Shown here: piece after piece, positions 19,565-27,843 of the stretch
Layout of the letters: each line of letters opens with the position of its first letter
How positions within the stretch are numbered: the first letter of the stretch is position 1
NCBI RefSeq assembly: GCF_002954765.1
Contig: NZ_MTPW01000001.1
Span: 3,051,501 to 3,115,500 of the forward strand
From: Nonlabens arenilitoris
GTDB taxonomy: Bacteria; Bacteroidota; Bacteroidia; Flavobacteriales; Flavobacteriaceae
Direction of reading: 5' to 3'
DNA: 64,000 bases
Notes under the pieces: model-generated
The model's input: only the letters and a program-made list of their open reading frames with translations
The model's database searches: none
Told to the model about the DNA's origin: nothing
Made by a program: the position numbers and the translations under genes

Positions 19565-20062
19565 ATGGATAATAATGACATTTTAAGACGACTGAGATTT
19601 ATACTCAATTTGAGTGATGATGCCATGATCGATACTTATGCAAAAGGTGGAGCACCTGTCACACGTGCCGAAGTAAGCGACTGGCTCAAAAAGGAAGAAG
19701 ATGAGGATTTTAAAGAAGTCGTAGATGTTAATCTAGCTACGTTTTTAAATGGTGTAATTGTTAACTATCGTGGTAAACAAGATGGCGTGACTCCTGAAGC
19801 AGAAATGGTACTAGACAACAACACGATACTACGTAAACTTAAAATTGCTTTCAACTTTAAGTCAGATGAGCTTATTTACATCTGGAAAAAGGCAGACGTT
19901 GAGATTAGTGAAACAGAACTAAGTGCTTTTTTCAGAAAAAAAACACATGCCAAATACAAACATTTAAATGATCAGTATCTACGTAAATTTCTAAAAGGAT
20001 TTCAAATCCAGCGCAAGACACAGCGCGAGAAAGAGGAAAGAAGAAACTCTTTTAAAAAATAA
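19565..20062 (+). CDS. DUF1456 (YehS-like) protein
   Basis: 165 residues made of two related helical repeats, MDNNDILRRLRFILNLSDDAMI and LDNNTILRKLKIAFNFKSDELI, each followed by a block ending in LxxFLxG. This duplication is the DUF1456/YehS signature. The lysine/arginine-rich C-terminus (KTQREKEERRNSFKK) would suit nucleic-acid or acidic-partner binding, but no function is established to my knowledge. Monocistronic, with its own promoter box and terminator. Confidence 0.9.
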   Translation: MDNNDILRRLRFILNLSDDAMIDTYAKGGAPVTRAEVSDWLKKEEDEDFKEVVDVNLATFLNGVIVNYRGKQDGVTPEAEMVLDNNTILRKLKIAFNFKSDELIYIWKKADVEISETELSAFFRKKTHAKYKHLNDQYLRKFLKGFQIQRKTQREKEERRNSFKK

Positions 20063-20093
20063 AAAAGCCTCATAGTAATTATGAGGCTTTTTT
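20061..20093. terminator. Bidirectional terminator between DUF1456 and ccsBA
   Basis: AAAAAAGCCTCATA pairs with TATGAGGCTTTTTT around a 5-base loop. A- and T-tracts on both sides let it serve both convergent genes. It overlaps the DUF1456 stop codon. Confidence 0.88.
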
Positions 20094-20113
20094 AATGTTT
20101 TATGTATTAACCA

Positions 20114-23100
20114 CTATTGTTCGCGGTCTTTCTTTTTGAAAATTTTTCTCTCTTTAATATATGCAGGTATACCTATGGCAGCCACAAAAAGAACAAAGAA
20201 CGCAACGTATTGTAGAGATAGAACTTGATCACCGCTTGCATAACTGTGCAATCCTGATAAGTAAAAGTTTACCCCAAAATATGTCATCAGTATTGATAAA
20301 AATGAAAGTATAGACCACAAATTAAATGTCCATCTACTTTTTAATCCAGGTACTAATCTTAAGTGAAGTACTATGGCATATACAAATATGCTAATCAACG
20401 CCCAAGTTTCTTTAGGATCCCAACCCCAATAACGTCCCCAACTTTCATTTGCCCACATACCACCTAAAAAGTTACCTATGGTTAACATAATAAGACCTAT
20501 GGTAAGTGCTGCTTCATTGATATAAGTAAGTTGCTTGATATTTAAGTCCATGCGCTTTTTATTCTTATCGTTTGAAAAAATCATAAGTATAAAAGTGATA
20601 ATCCCTAAAATCATTCCTAAAGCAAATGGACCATAACTCGCTACAATTACAGCAACGTGTATCATTAACCAGTAACTGTCTAACACTGGCTGTATGTTTG
20701 CCACATCTGGATCTAACCAGTTTAAATGTGCCACCCATAATACAATAGCTACAACAAAGGCTGCAGCGGCCATAGTTAATTCACTTTTACGGCCTAACAA
20801 TAAACCAAATAACATAATAGCCCATGCCACATATAATAATGACTCATATGCATCTGACCAAGGCGCATGACCACTGATATACCATCTAGTAATCAAACCT
20901 GCCATGTGAACGATGAACAACCCTATAATAACTACTTTATGAAATTGAATAGCATAACGTAGTTCTTTCAACGGTTTCTTCATTAAAATTTCAGAAATCA
21001 ATAAAAGGATTAAAAAGACCCCAAACCATGCATACCACATATATAGATTCCTGAAAACATCATATTTATTATATAGTATCTCTGCCTTTATCTTACTCTC
21101 GCTAGGCATTACTTCACCGCCATATGCTTTTTGGAAACGATTGAGACTTGCTAGGACTTGATCTGCCTCGCTGTAATCACCTTTAGCCTTTCCATAACGT
21201 AAAGTTTGTAAATAAGCTGGAATAAATTGTTTAGTTAATACCGAGTCTGTGGATTTAAATCCTGCGTCATTCAACTCTGGATAAGAATACCATTTATTGA
21301 TAGGATCATTAGGTTTAGGGAATATTCTAATCATAGAACTAGAAACAACTTGATCTAATAATCCAAGATTAGAATTCACATCAATAAAATCTTTTTGAAA
21401 AGCATTTTTTCGATCTGATTGATTTGCTTCATCCAGATAAGGTGCCAGTTTAAATGCAATAAACTCGCCGTCTGGTGATCTAAAAAAGTCCATTCCAGCA
21501 GCATATTTTCTAGAACGATCGATACCTAAAATATCTCTAATAGAATCGTTTCCTCTTTTTAATCTAATAAGTGGAACCTCATACCATAGGTTACCGAACT
21601 GCATCATACTTAACAGCGTCTGTTCTGGTGATAAACGCACAATACTATCTCCTACCGTTGCTTCATAATAATCACGCTCTGATATCTTACGTAATAATTC
21701 AGAAGCTAGCGTGCTAATAGGCTTCATTCTACCGTTATCTTGTATAATGACTTCACCAAATTTATCTGCTTGTTCTTGTGGTATCATGTTAGCTACAATG
21801 ATACTATCTAATCTAGAAACAGGTGTTTCTCTTAACTTAGTGCTTGTAGCAGTAACTTCTTGATGCTCGCCAGGTGCATGATCATGACCTTCATGCCCGT
21901 CTTGTGCAAAAGTGAGAGAAGACATGAGTAAAATAAATACAGCTGTAACGTTCATTTTTGCCTTTCTTTTATTAACACGTCTTATCAATCGACCTAATTC
22001 ACCAAAACGAGTATTAGGATCAAAAAGCAATGCTAGTAAACCTATATACAATAGATAATAACCGGCATAAGTTACCGTTTTACCCCAAAAATCGTGATTT
22101 ACAGATAAGTGAGTTCCCAACTCATCTGGGTCAAATCCGGCTTGAAAAAAACGATAACCATCCTTATCAAGCACATTATTCATATATATGCGTTCTGCAG
22201 TACTACCATTATCGTCGTTTACTAAAACTTTACTCTCAAAAGCCGCATATGCTTTTTCAGTACCAGGATGCTTATCTGCTATAAAATCTTCAAGAGTAAT
22301 TGAAAAAGGAAGCTCACGCATGATAGAACCATACTTAATGTAAAGATTCACTCCATTGACTTCAACATCTACATAATCAGACACTATACCTTTACCACCT
22401 AGCATTTCAATCTTCTTACTATCAGTACCAGATGTAACAGTCGCTTTAATTCCATAAGCCTTTGCAGCAGTAGGCTCTGGTGATTTGATAATCCCTACAT
22501 TACCTGCTGTTATGGGTTCTGGAATTACAAACTGCATATTACCTATAGTGTATAATGATCTAAGGTTTAAAGTTTGAATACTATCTTTAAAAACCTCGCC
22601 TTGCATTTGATCTGCCATACGCATAAACTGACCTTCAAAAGGTGTTTGAATCGTATAACCGTTCCAGTTTTCTACTATATTGACTATATCTTCTGCAGCT
22701 GCAAGTTCTGGATCTAAATTAACTCCAAATAGCGTATTATGTATTAAAGCTTTCTCTCCGTCTTTTAATAAGTGATCATGACGCGTTCCCTGTCCAGCTT
22801 CAACTATTTTAAGGTAGCGTTCTTTACCATCTTCACTGGGTATTAAACCTTCAACAGCATCAAATATTAGTGTATCAATGGTAATGCTAATATCTTTATC
22901 ATAAAACTCTTCATTTAACGAGTAACTATAATCATAAGGCGTGATTAACATTTTATCCTTTATTTCTCGCTGCATTTCCTGTCCATCTGGGCTCATACCT
23001 TGCATGATGACACTCATATAAGTCTCGTCTGAGTAAAATGCTTGCTCTGTACTTCCTTCACGTATCAGCATCATTCCTTCAAATGATATATAACGTGTAA

Positions 23101-23386
23101 TTCCTGCGCCTATAATAATAAGAATCCAAGATAAATGTAAGGTAAGCGTTGCCCACTTTTTCCACTGTAACAATTGATAACGTTTGATATTACCTATAAA
23201 ATTAAGTACTAACAAAAACATCATTGCACTAAACCACCATGCATTATAAATCCATTTTTTTGAAGTAGGTGTATCATAAATATGTTCTATCCATGTACCT
23301 ACAGCCATGCTCAACGCAAATGCAAATAATAAAAAAGTCATGGTTCTAGTAGAGAAGAGTAACTTGACAATCCAGTGGTCTTTCAT
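20114..23386 (-). CDS. ccsBA: Fused cytochrome c maturation protein CcsBA (ResB+CcsA)
   Basis: 1090 residues. The N-terminal third is ResB/CcsB-like, with about four transmembrane helices around a large extracytoplasmic domain. A second soluble region follows an internal signal-like helix (VFILLMSSLTFAQ, with a His-rich HEGHDHAPGEH). The C-terminal CcsA part has the heme-handling WWD motif (WGRYWGWDPKETWALI, around residue 980) and flanking His residues. It carries heme across the membrane and attaches it to CXXCH apocytochromes (System II). The ResB-CcsA fusion is known in Bacteroidota and epsilonproteobacteria. A -7 box lies just upstream. Confidence 0.94.
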   Translation of the reverse strand: MKDHWIVKLLFSTRTMTFLLFAFALSMAVGTWIEHIYDTPTSKKWIYNAWWFSAMMFLLVLNFIGNIKRYQLLQWKKWATLTLHLSWILIIIGAGITRYISFEGMMLIREGSTEQAFYSDETYMSVIMQGMSPDGQEMQREIKDKMLITPYDYSYSLNEEFYDKDISITIDTLIFDAVEGLIPSEDGKERYLKIVEAGQGTRHDHLLKDGEKALIHNTLFGVNLDPELAAAEDIVNIVENWNGYTIQTPFEGQFMRMADQMQGEVFKDSIQTLNLRSLYTIGNMQFVIPEPITAGNVGIIKSPEPTAAKAYGIKATVTSGTDSKKIEMLGGKGIVSDYVDVEVNGVNLYIKYGSIMRELPFSITLEDFIADKHPGTEKAYAAFESKVLVNDDNGSTAERIYMNNVLDKDGYRFFQAGFDPDELGTHLSVNHDFWGKTVTYAGYYLLYIGLLALLFDPNTRFGELGRLIRRVNKRKAKMNVTAVFILLMSSLTFAQDGHEGHDHAPGEHQEVTATSTKLRETPVSRLDSIIVANMIPQEQADKFGEVIIQDNGRMKPISTLASELLRKISERDYYEATVGDSIVRLSPEQTLLSMMQFGNLWYEVPLIRLKRGNDSIRDILGIDRSRKYAAGMDFFRSPDGEFIAFKLAPYLDEANQSDRKNAFQKDFIDVNSNLGLLDQVVSSSMIRIFPKPNDPINKWYSYPELNDAGFKSTDSVLTKQFIPAYLQTLRYGKAKGDYSEADQVLASLNRFQKAYGGEVMPSESKIKAEILYNKYDVFRNLYMWYAWFGVFLILLLISEILMKKPLKELRYAIQFHKVVIIGLFIVHMAGLITRWYISGHAPWSDAYESLLYVAWAIMLFGLLLGRKSELTMAAAAFVVAIVLWVAHLNWLDPDVANIQPVLDSYWLMIHVAVIVASYGPFALGMILGIITFILMIFSNDKNKKRMDLNIKQLTYINEAALTIGLIMLTIGNFLGGMWANESWGRYWGWDPKETWALISIFVYAIVLHLRLVPGLKSRWTFNLWSILSFLSILMTYFGVNFYLSGLHSYASGDQVLSLQYVAFFVLFVAAIGIPAYIKERKIFKKKDREQ

Positions 23387-23405
23387 AGCGCTGTTTTACG
23401 GTTTG

Positions 23406-23413
23406 CAAAGATA
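23406..23413 (-). promoter_or_regulatory. -7 promoter box for ccsBA
   Basis: TATCTTTG on minus (CAAAGATA on plus), 20 bp before the ATG at 23386. Confidence 0.6.
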
Positions 23414-23472
23414 CTTTACAAAACCCGTTTCACCTAGCTTGTAGGTCGTTCCACAGTTTGTATTTTTACAAC

Positions 23473-24270
23473 ATGATGGAGATAATTGTAATCGGTACTG
23501 GTAACCTGGGCTTCAACCTATGTAAGGCTATTGAAAATCAGTATGTTATTAAGGATTCCGCTTTCGCGAAAGCGAAATGTAAGAACGTTAAAAATACCCT
23601 AAAATTAATAGGTTACTACAACACTAGTGCTACACGATTAGCTAGCTTACAGGCACCACTACTCGACTCTATCACATCCTTACCTAAAGCAGATCTTATA
23701 ATTATCGCTACACCAGATGATTACATCACTAGTGTTAGTAATTCTCTTAATACTGATGCGATTGTCGCTCACACTAGCGGTAGTGTCGATTTACAGGCGG
23801 TTTCAAATCGTAACAACTATGGAGTATTTTATATTCCCCAAAGCTTTAGTAAGTCTAGAGAAATGAATTTTGAAGAGTTGCCTGTCTGTCTAGAATACAA
23901 TAATGATATAGCACAGAAAGGATTAGAAACATTGGGTAATTGCTTGTCTAGTAAGGTTACTTATCTAGATTCAGAACAGCGTAGACGATTACATATTGCA
24001 GCAGTTTATATGAACAATTTTGTTAATCATTGTTATACTAAAGCTGACGAAATATTAAGTGATGCAAATATTGATGCCTCTTTACTATATCCATTGATGA
24101 ATGAAACTCTTGCTAAAGCTCAAGAACTAAGTCCTTATGAGGCACAAACCGGTCCTGCTAGACGTAATGATGTGCAGACAATCACAAAACACCTCGAGGC
24201 ATTAAAAACTAATGATCGCGCTATGTATGACGCGATAACAAATTCAATAAAAAACACTTATGGCAACTAG
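23473..24270 (+). CDS. DUF2520 Rossmann-fold protein (predicted NADP-dependent oxidoreductase)
   Basis: 265 residues from MMEIIVIGTGNLGFNL; ATG 23476 is equally possible. The N-terminal Rossmann domain carries GTGNLG and the strand end IIIATPDD. DUF2520 follows, with AHTSGSVDLQ, FYIPQSFSKSREM and LHIAAVYMNNFVNH. The family resembles 6-phosphogluconate/F420-type dehydrogenases, but the substrate is unknown. A perfect palindrome copy (23559-23574) inserts DSAFAKAKC into the Rossmann domain, in what looks like a surface loop. The gene overlaps the KdsC-like gene by 11 bp. Confidence 0.88.
   Translation: MMEIIVIGTGNLGFNLCKAIENQYVIKDSAFAKAKCKNVKNTLKLIGYYNTSATRLASLQAPLLDSITSLPKADLIIIATPDDYITSVSNSLNTDAIVAHTSGSVDLQAVSNRNNYGVFYIPQSFSKSREMNFEELPVCLEYNNDIAQKGLETLGNCLSSKVTYLDSEQRRRLHIAAVYMNNFVNHCYTKADEILSDANIDASLLYPLMNETLAKAQELSPYEAQTGPARRNDVQTITKHLEALKTNDRAMYDAITNSIKNTYGN
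23559..23574. repeat. Dispersed palindrome, perfect copy, inside the DUF2520 gene
   Basis: CGCTTTCGCGAAAGCG; encodes AFAKA in the Rossmann domain. Confidence 0.9.
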
Positions 24271-24793
24271 TTATAAAGAATTATTACACGAGATCACTAC
24301 TTTTTTCTTTGATGTAGATGGCGTTCTCACCGATGGCAGAATGTTAATATCAGAAAGTGGCGAGTTATTAAGAACGATGAATGCCAAAGATGGTTATGCC
24401 ATAAAAACTGCTCTACAGCAAGGTTTTAATATTTGTATTATTACTGGTGGCCGTAATAATGGAGTAAAGTCAAGATTAGAAGGACTAGGCGTTAAAGATG
24501 TATTTCTGGATGCGCATGATAAGATGAAGTACCTTCATCAATATGCTGCTGCACATGATTTAAAGCCTGAACAAATGCTTTATATGGGAGATGACATGCC
24601 AGATATTGAGGCTATCGAGTTTGTAGGTCTAGGAACCTGTCCACAAGATGCCATTGCCGAAGTTAAGGCCGTAAGCGATTATATATCACACAAGTATGGT
24701 GGTGATGGTTGTGTGCGTGATGTTATCGAGCAGGTTCTTAAAGTACAAGGTAAATGGAATGTGGCTGGTGGAAAGAATATTCAATCATCTTAA
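24260..24793 (+). CDS. KdsC-like HAD phosphatase (3-deoxy-manno-octulosonate 8-phosphatase type)
   Basis: 177 residues, the size of capless C0 HAD phosphatases. Motif I is FFDVDGVLTDG (Asp18 nucleophile, Asp20 acid/base), motif II the Thr of CIITGGRN, and motif IV MGDDMPDIEA. It most resembles KdsC, which removes phosphate from Kdo-8-phosphate for lipopolysaccharide core synthesis, and works as a tetramer in the cytosol. No kdsA is nearby, so the exact substrate is inferred. It overlaps the DUF2520 gene and precedes the prenyltransferase. Confidence 0.87.
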   Translation: MATSYKELLHEITTFFFDVDGVLTDGRMLISESGELLRTMNAKDGYAIKTALQQGFNICIITGGRNNGVKSRLEGLGVKDVFLDAHDKMKYLHQYAAAHDLKPEQMLYMGDDMPDIEAIEFVGLGTCPQDAIAEVKAVSDYISHKYGGDGCVRDVIEQVLKVQGKWNVAGGKNIQSS

Positions 24794-24826
24794 ATAGATT
24801 ATACACTTTCTACTCTTAAAACGACA

Positions 24827-25738
24827 ATGCTTACATTTTTTAAATTAATTCGCTGGCCTAATGTTTTGATGACCATACTTACACAGTTGGTCATCGTGTA
24901 TGCTATTTTAAATCCATCTGGTGTTGATATCGCGTTAAACTGGTGGCAACTTACATTACTTATTCTATCGACCGCATTATTAACTGCTGGTGGTAATGTT
25001 ATTAATGATATACAAGATGTAGAAATCGACAAAGTCAATAAACCTGAAAAAGTTCTAGTAGGCAAAGTAATTAGCGAGAATAATGCGTTTACCATTTATG
25101 GTGTATTAACGATTATAGCTGTTATTGCCGGTTTTGCTCTTTCAAACAGTCTTGACAAACCTATCATGGCTACTGTCTTTGTATTTGTAGCTTTTATACT
25201 TTATATCTATGCTACCACTTTAAAAAGTATGCTTCTAATAGGAAACCTGATAATTTCCTTACTTGTTGGATTAGTAATTATGATAACTGGAATTTTTGAA
25301 TTGTATCCAGTGATAACACCTGTCAATCAAGGCGCTCAACAGGTGATGTTGAAAATTTTATTTGATTTTGCAATAGGTGCATTTCTTATTAACCTAGCCC
25401 GTGAATGGGTAAAAGATTGCGAGGATATAAATGGAGATCATTCTGGTGGTAGAAATACGCTTGCAATTGCCATAGGCAGGATAAGAGCTGCACGAGTTAC
25501 AAGTATTTTTCTATTAGGCGTTATAGCCTTATTTGTTTGGTACATCTATAATTACCTTTATCAAAATCAAATAGCACTATTCTACTTTGTATTTATCATT
25601 ATCGCACCACTTATGTATGTGATGTTAAGGTTATGGGGTTCTGAAAAAACAGCCCAATTCAAACTGTTGAGTATGATTCTTAAAATCGTATTATTTGCCG
25701 GAATATGTTCCATGGCGGTCATCTCCCTAACTGTATAA
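24827..25738 (+). CDS. UbiA-family prenyltransferase (geranylgeranylglycerol-phosphate type)
   Basis: 303 residues with about eight or nine transmembrane helices. The first Asp-rich motif is NVINDIQDVEIDKVNKPEK and the second is REWVKDCEDINGDHSGGRNT. In Bacteroidota this branch is usually annotated as geranylgeranylglycerol-phosphate geranylgeranyltransferase; quinone or other lipid acceptors are possible. It moves a prenyl group from a diphosphate donor to an acceptor within the membrane, with Mg2+ held by the Asp motifs. Its stop is followed 2 bp later by maf. Confidence 0.88.
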   Translation: MLTFFKLIRWPNVLMTILTQLVIVYAILNPSGVDIALNWWQLTLLILSTALLTAGGNVINDIQDVEIDKVNKPEKVLVGKVISENNAFTIYGVLTIIAVIAGFALSNSLDKPIMATVFVFVAFILYIYATTLKSMLLIGNLIISLLVGLVIMITGIFELYPVITPVNQGAQQVMLKILFDFAIGAFLINLAREWVKDCEDINGDHSGGRNTLAIAIGRIRAARVTSIFLLGVIALFVWYIYNYLYQNQIALFYFVFIIIAPLMYVMLRLWGSEKTAQFKLLSMILKIVLFAGICSMAVISLTV

Positions 25739-25740
25739 CT

Positions 25741-26322
25741 ATGCTTCAAGAAAAATTTAAGAATACCGAAATCATTCTAGCGTCTCAATCACCGCGTAGA
25801 CAAGAGCTATTAAAAGGTCTAAATATTGACTTTAAAATACAAACTAGACCTGTAAATGAAGTATATTCTAATGAATTAAAAGGCGCACAAATAACTGATT
25901 ATCTATCAGTTTTGAAAGCCGACGCCTTCAAAAATGATTTAAAAGATGATCAACTACTAATCACAAGTGATACCATCGTTTGGTTTAATGATGCACCGCT
26001 GGAAAAACCTAAAAATGATCAGCATGCTATCGATATGATTAGCTCAATGAGTGGTCAAGTACATGAAGTATTTACATCAGTTTGCTTTACTTCTACTTCA
26101 AAACAAACCGTGATCAATGATTGTACTAAAGTGCATTTTGCCGAATTGACTTTAGAAGAGATTGAATACTACGTTAAAACATACCAACCTATGGATAAAG
26201 CCGGTGCATATGGTATTCAAGACTGGTTAGGCTATGCAGCGGTTACCAGGCTTGAAGGTTGTTATTATAATGTTATGGGATTGCCGCTGCCTAAGGTATA
26301 TGGGTTTTTAAAGAATTATTAA
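25741..26322 (+). CDS. maf: Maf-family nucleotide pyrophosphatase
   Basis: 193 residues from MLQEKFKNTEIILASQSPRR; the longer frame from 25705 overlaps the prenyltransferase and is not needed. Motifs: ASQSPRRQELL at the N-terminus, SDTIVWFNDAPLEKPKN (catalytic Asp), the YVKTYQPMDKAGAYGIQ block and a final GLPLPKVY. Maf proteins hydrolyse dTTP, UTP or modified nucleotides to monophosphates. The order DUF2520-KdsC-UbiA-Maf is recurrent in flavobacteria. It ends 1 bp before the next ATG. Confidence 0.93.
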   Translation: MLQEKFKNTEIILASQSPRRQELLKGLNIDFKIQTRPVNEVYSNELKGAQITDYLSVLKADAFKNDLKDDQLLITSDTIVWFNDAPLEKPKNDQHAIDMISSMSGQVHEVFTSVCFTSTSKQTVINDCTKVHFAELTLEEIEYYVKTYQPMDKAGAYGIQDWLGYAAVTRLEGCYYNVMGLPLPKVYGFLKNY

Positions 26323-26323
26323 A

Positions 26324-26532
26324 ATGAAAAAATCATTCTATTAATCATCATTCTATCCATTGCATTGGGGACACTTTTTTACTTCTCACGTATTTCCTTT
26401 CAAATAGACGCCTTTAAATTAAAAATATGGGCCAGTGAGGTATTATTTTTTCTAGTAATAGGAGCTATTAGTGGCTTTATCTCGTTAAGGCATAGCAAAC
26501 GATGGAACCAGAAAAAAGATGAAAATCAATAA
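26324..26532 (+). pseudogene. Small two-helix membrane protein gene with a one-base frameshift
   Basis: Starting at ATG 26324 the frame ends after six codons. If the run of six A at 26327-26332 had seven, it would read MKKIILLIIILSIALGTLFYF and continue through a second helix (VLFFLVIGAISGFIS) to a charged tail ending KKDENQ, stop 26530-26532, about 69 residues. The composition and clean stop argue that this is a real gene that lost one A, either in the cell or in the assembly. Ribosomal or polymerase slippage on the A-run could also restore it. The product would be a small inner-membrane protein of unknown role, co-transcribed with maf. Confidence 0.7.
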
Positions 26533-26558
26533 TTATTTACACAAACTTGATGTGATTA

Positions 26559-26573
26559 CGCTTTCGCGAAAGC
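26559..26573. repeat. Dispersed palindrome, perfect core, intergenic
   Basis: CGCTTTCGCGAAAGC, 26 bp after the small membrane gene. Confidence 0.9.
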
Positions 26574-26612
26574 AAACTTAAAATTTCTAAAAAGTTAAAA
26601 TGTTATACGATT

Positions 26613-26630
26613 ACTAAACGATTGTTTAGT
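26613..26630. promoter_or_regulatory. Operator-like inverted repeat upstream of the SDR-DoxX genes
   Basis: ACTAAAC-GATT-GTTTAGT is a perfect 7-bp inverted repeat with a 4-base spacer. Its size and layout resemble operators of TetR-family repressors. It lies 25 bp before the SDR reading frame begins. No regulator gene is adjacent, so the binding protein, if any, is encoded elsewhere. Confidence 0.5.
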
Positions 26631-26655
26631 TTTATAATTCATAAAAACTAGAATT

Positions 26656-27390
26656 ATAAAACTAAAAAAGAAAACCATTATTGTTACCAGTTCTTCCAAA
26701 GGAATAGGTAAAGAAGTTGCTCTTCTACTCGCTAAAAATGGTGCAGAAGTAGTAATCAATTATCATTCAAATGAAGACGCCGCAAATAAAACAGTAGAAG
26801 AAATACATCATCTAGGCAGTAATGCCATAGCAATTCAGGCAGATGTTAGCGTTAAAGCTGATTTCACTAGATTATTTGATACTGCAATAGAGACCTATGG
26901 TAAAGTCGATGTACTTATTAATAATGCTGGTATTATGATCAATAAGCATGTTAAGGATTATACCGAAGATGATTTTCAAGCTATTTTAAATGTCAACCTT
27001 AAAGGAGTTTTTAATGGTCTTCAAGAAGCTGATGAAAATTCAGCAGATAACGGTAATATCATTAATTTCTCTTCTAGCACCGTAAAAATGATGTTACCTA
27101 CTTATGGATTATACTCTGCATCTAAAGCAGCTGTAGAACAATTAACTCGAGTTTTTTCTAAAGAAGTAGGTCGTGGTATTTCAGTTAATTCAATTGCTCC
27201 AGGCCCTACAGAAACAGAATTGTTTTTAGAAGAAAAATCAGAAGACTTTATTGAAAATCTTAAAAGAATGTCTGCCTTTAATCGCATTGCAGTTCCAATA
27301 GATATCGCAAAAGTGGTTTTATTTCTCGCCAGCGACGATTCAAAATGGATATCTGGTCAGGTCGTTTTAGCAAACGGCGCCATCATTTAA
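26656..27390 (+). CDS. Short-chain dehydrogenase/reductase with no standard start codon
   Basis: The frame from 26656 gives a complete 244-residue classical SDR: glycine-rich cofactor motif TSSSKGIGKEVA, NNAG, the catalytic Ser in NFSSST, and YSASK. No ATG, GTG or TTG exists in frame between the upstream stop (26635-26637) and ATG 26935, which would delete the whole cofactor site. Codon 26656 is ATA, followed by AAACTAAAAAAG (K-L-K-K), exactly where a start is expected, so a mutated ATG is likely. The ATG 26935 start (151 residues) would give a non-functional protein. It may be expressed weakly from ATA/ATT or be dead. First in an SDR-DoxX-lipoprotein group. Confidence 0.7.
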   Translation: MKLKKKTIIVTSSSKGIGKEVALLLAKNGAEVVINYHSNEDAANKTVEEIHHLGSNAIAIQADVSVKADFTRLFDTAIETYGKVDVLINNAGIMINKHVKDYTEDDFQAILNVNLKGVFNGLQEADENSADNGNIINFSSSTVKMMLPTYGLYSASKAAVEQLTRVFSKEVGRGISVNSIAPGPTETELFLEEKSEDFIENLKRMSAFNRIAVPIDIAKVVLFLASDDSKWISGQVVLANGAII

Positions 27391-27412
27391 ATAATAAATC
27401 AAACACTTAAAT

Positions 27413-27817
27413 ATGAAAAATAAATATCTTACGTATTTACTAATGCGTCTTATAATAGGAATTAGTATGCTAGGTCACGGATTAGTACGTATTCCTAAAA
27501 TTGAGGCTTTCAGTAATGGAATGGCTGCAAAATTTAGTGAATCTATCATCCCTGCATTTATGGTAGAACCTTTTGGTTATTTTCTAACTATAGCCGAGTT
27601 TCTGTTGGGCTTCTTAATAATCATAGGCTTATTTACTAGACAAGCGTTAACAGGTAGTATTATCACAATGTGTTTATTAGTACTAGGTAGCACCATGATT
27701 GAAAACTGGACCGTGATTAACTCACAGCTTATTCATGCTGCTGTTTTTGCATTTCTATTATGGAATATTGATTATAATAACAATTCTGTAGACCATATCA
27801 TTAAAAGTAAAAACTAA
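27413..27817 (+). CDS. DoxX-family membrane protein
   Basis: 134 residues with four transmembrane helices. The opening YLLMRLIIGISMLGHGLVRIPK and AEFLLGFLIIIGLFTRQ match DoxX-like proteins. These often sit beside oxidoreductases and may act in redox or quinone-linked chemistry in the membrane, but no precise function is known. It starts 22 bp after the SDR stop and ends 26 bp before the lipoprotein gene, consistent with one operon. Confidence 0.87.
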   Translation: MKNKYLTYLLMRLIIGISMLGHGLVRIPKIEAFSNGMAAKFSESIIPAFMVEPFGYFLTIAEFLLGFLIIIGLFTRQALTGSIITMCLLVLGSTMIENWTVINSQLIHAAVFAFLLWNIDYNNNSVDHIIKSKN

Positions 27818-27843
27818 GCATAACTCTATTTATCTATAAAGAC

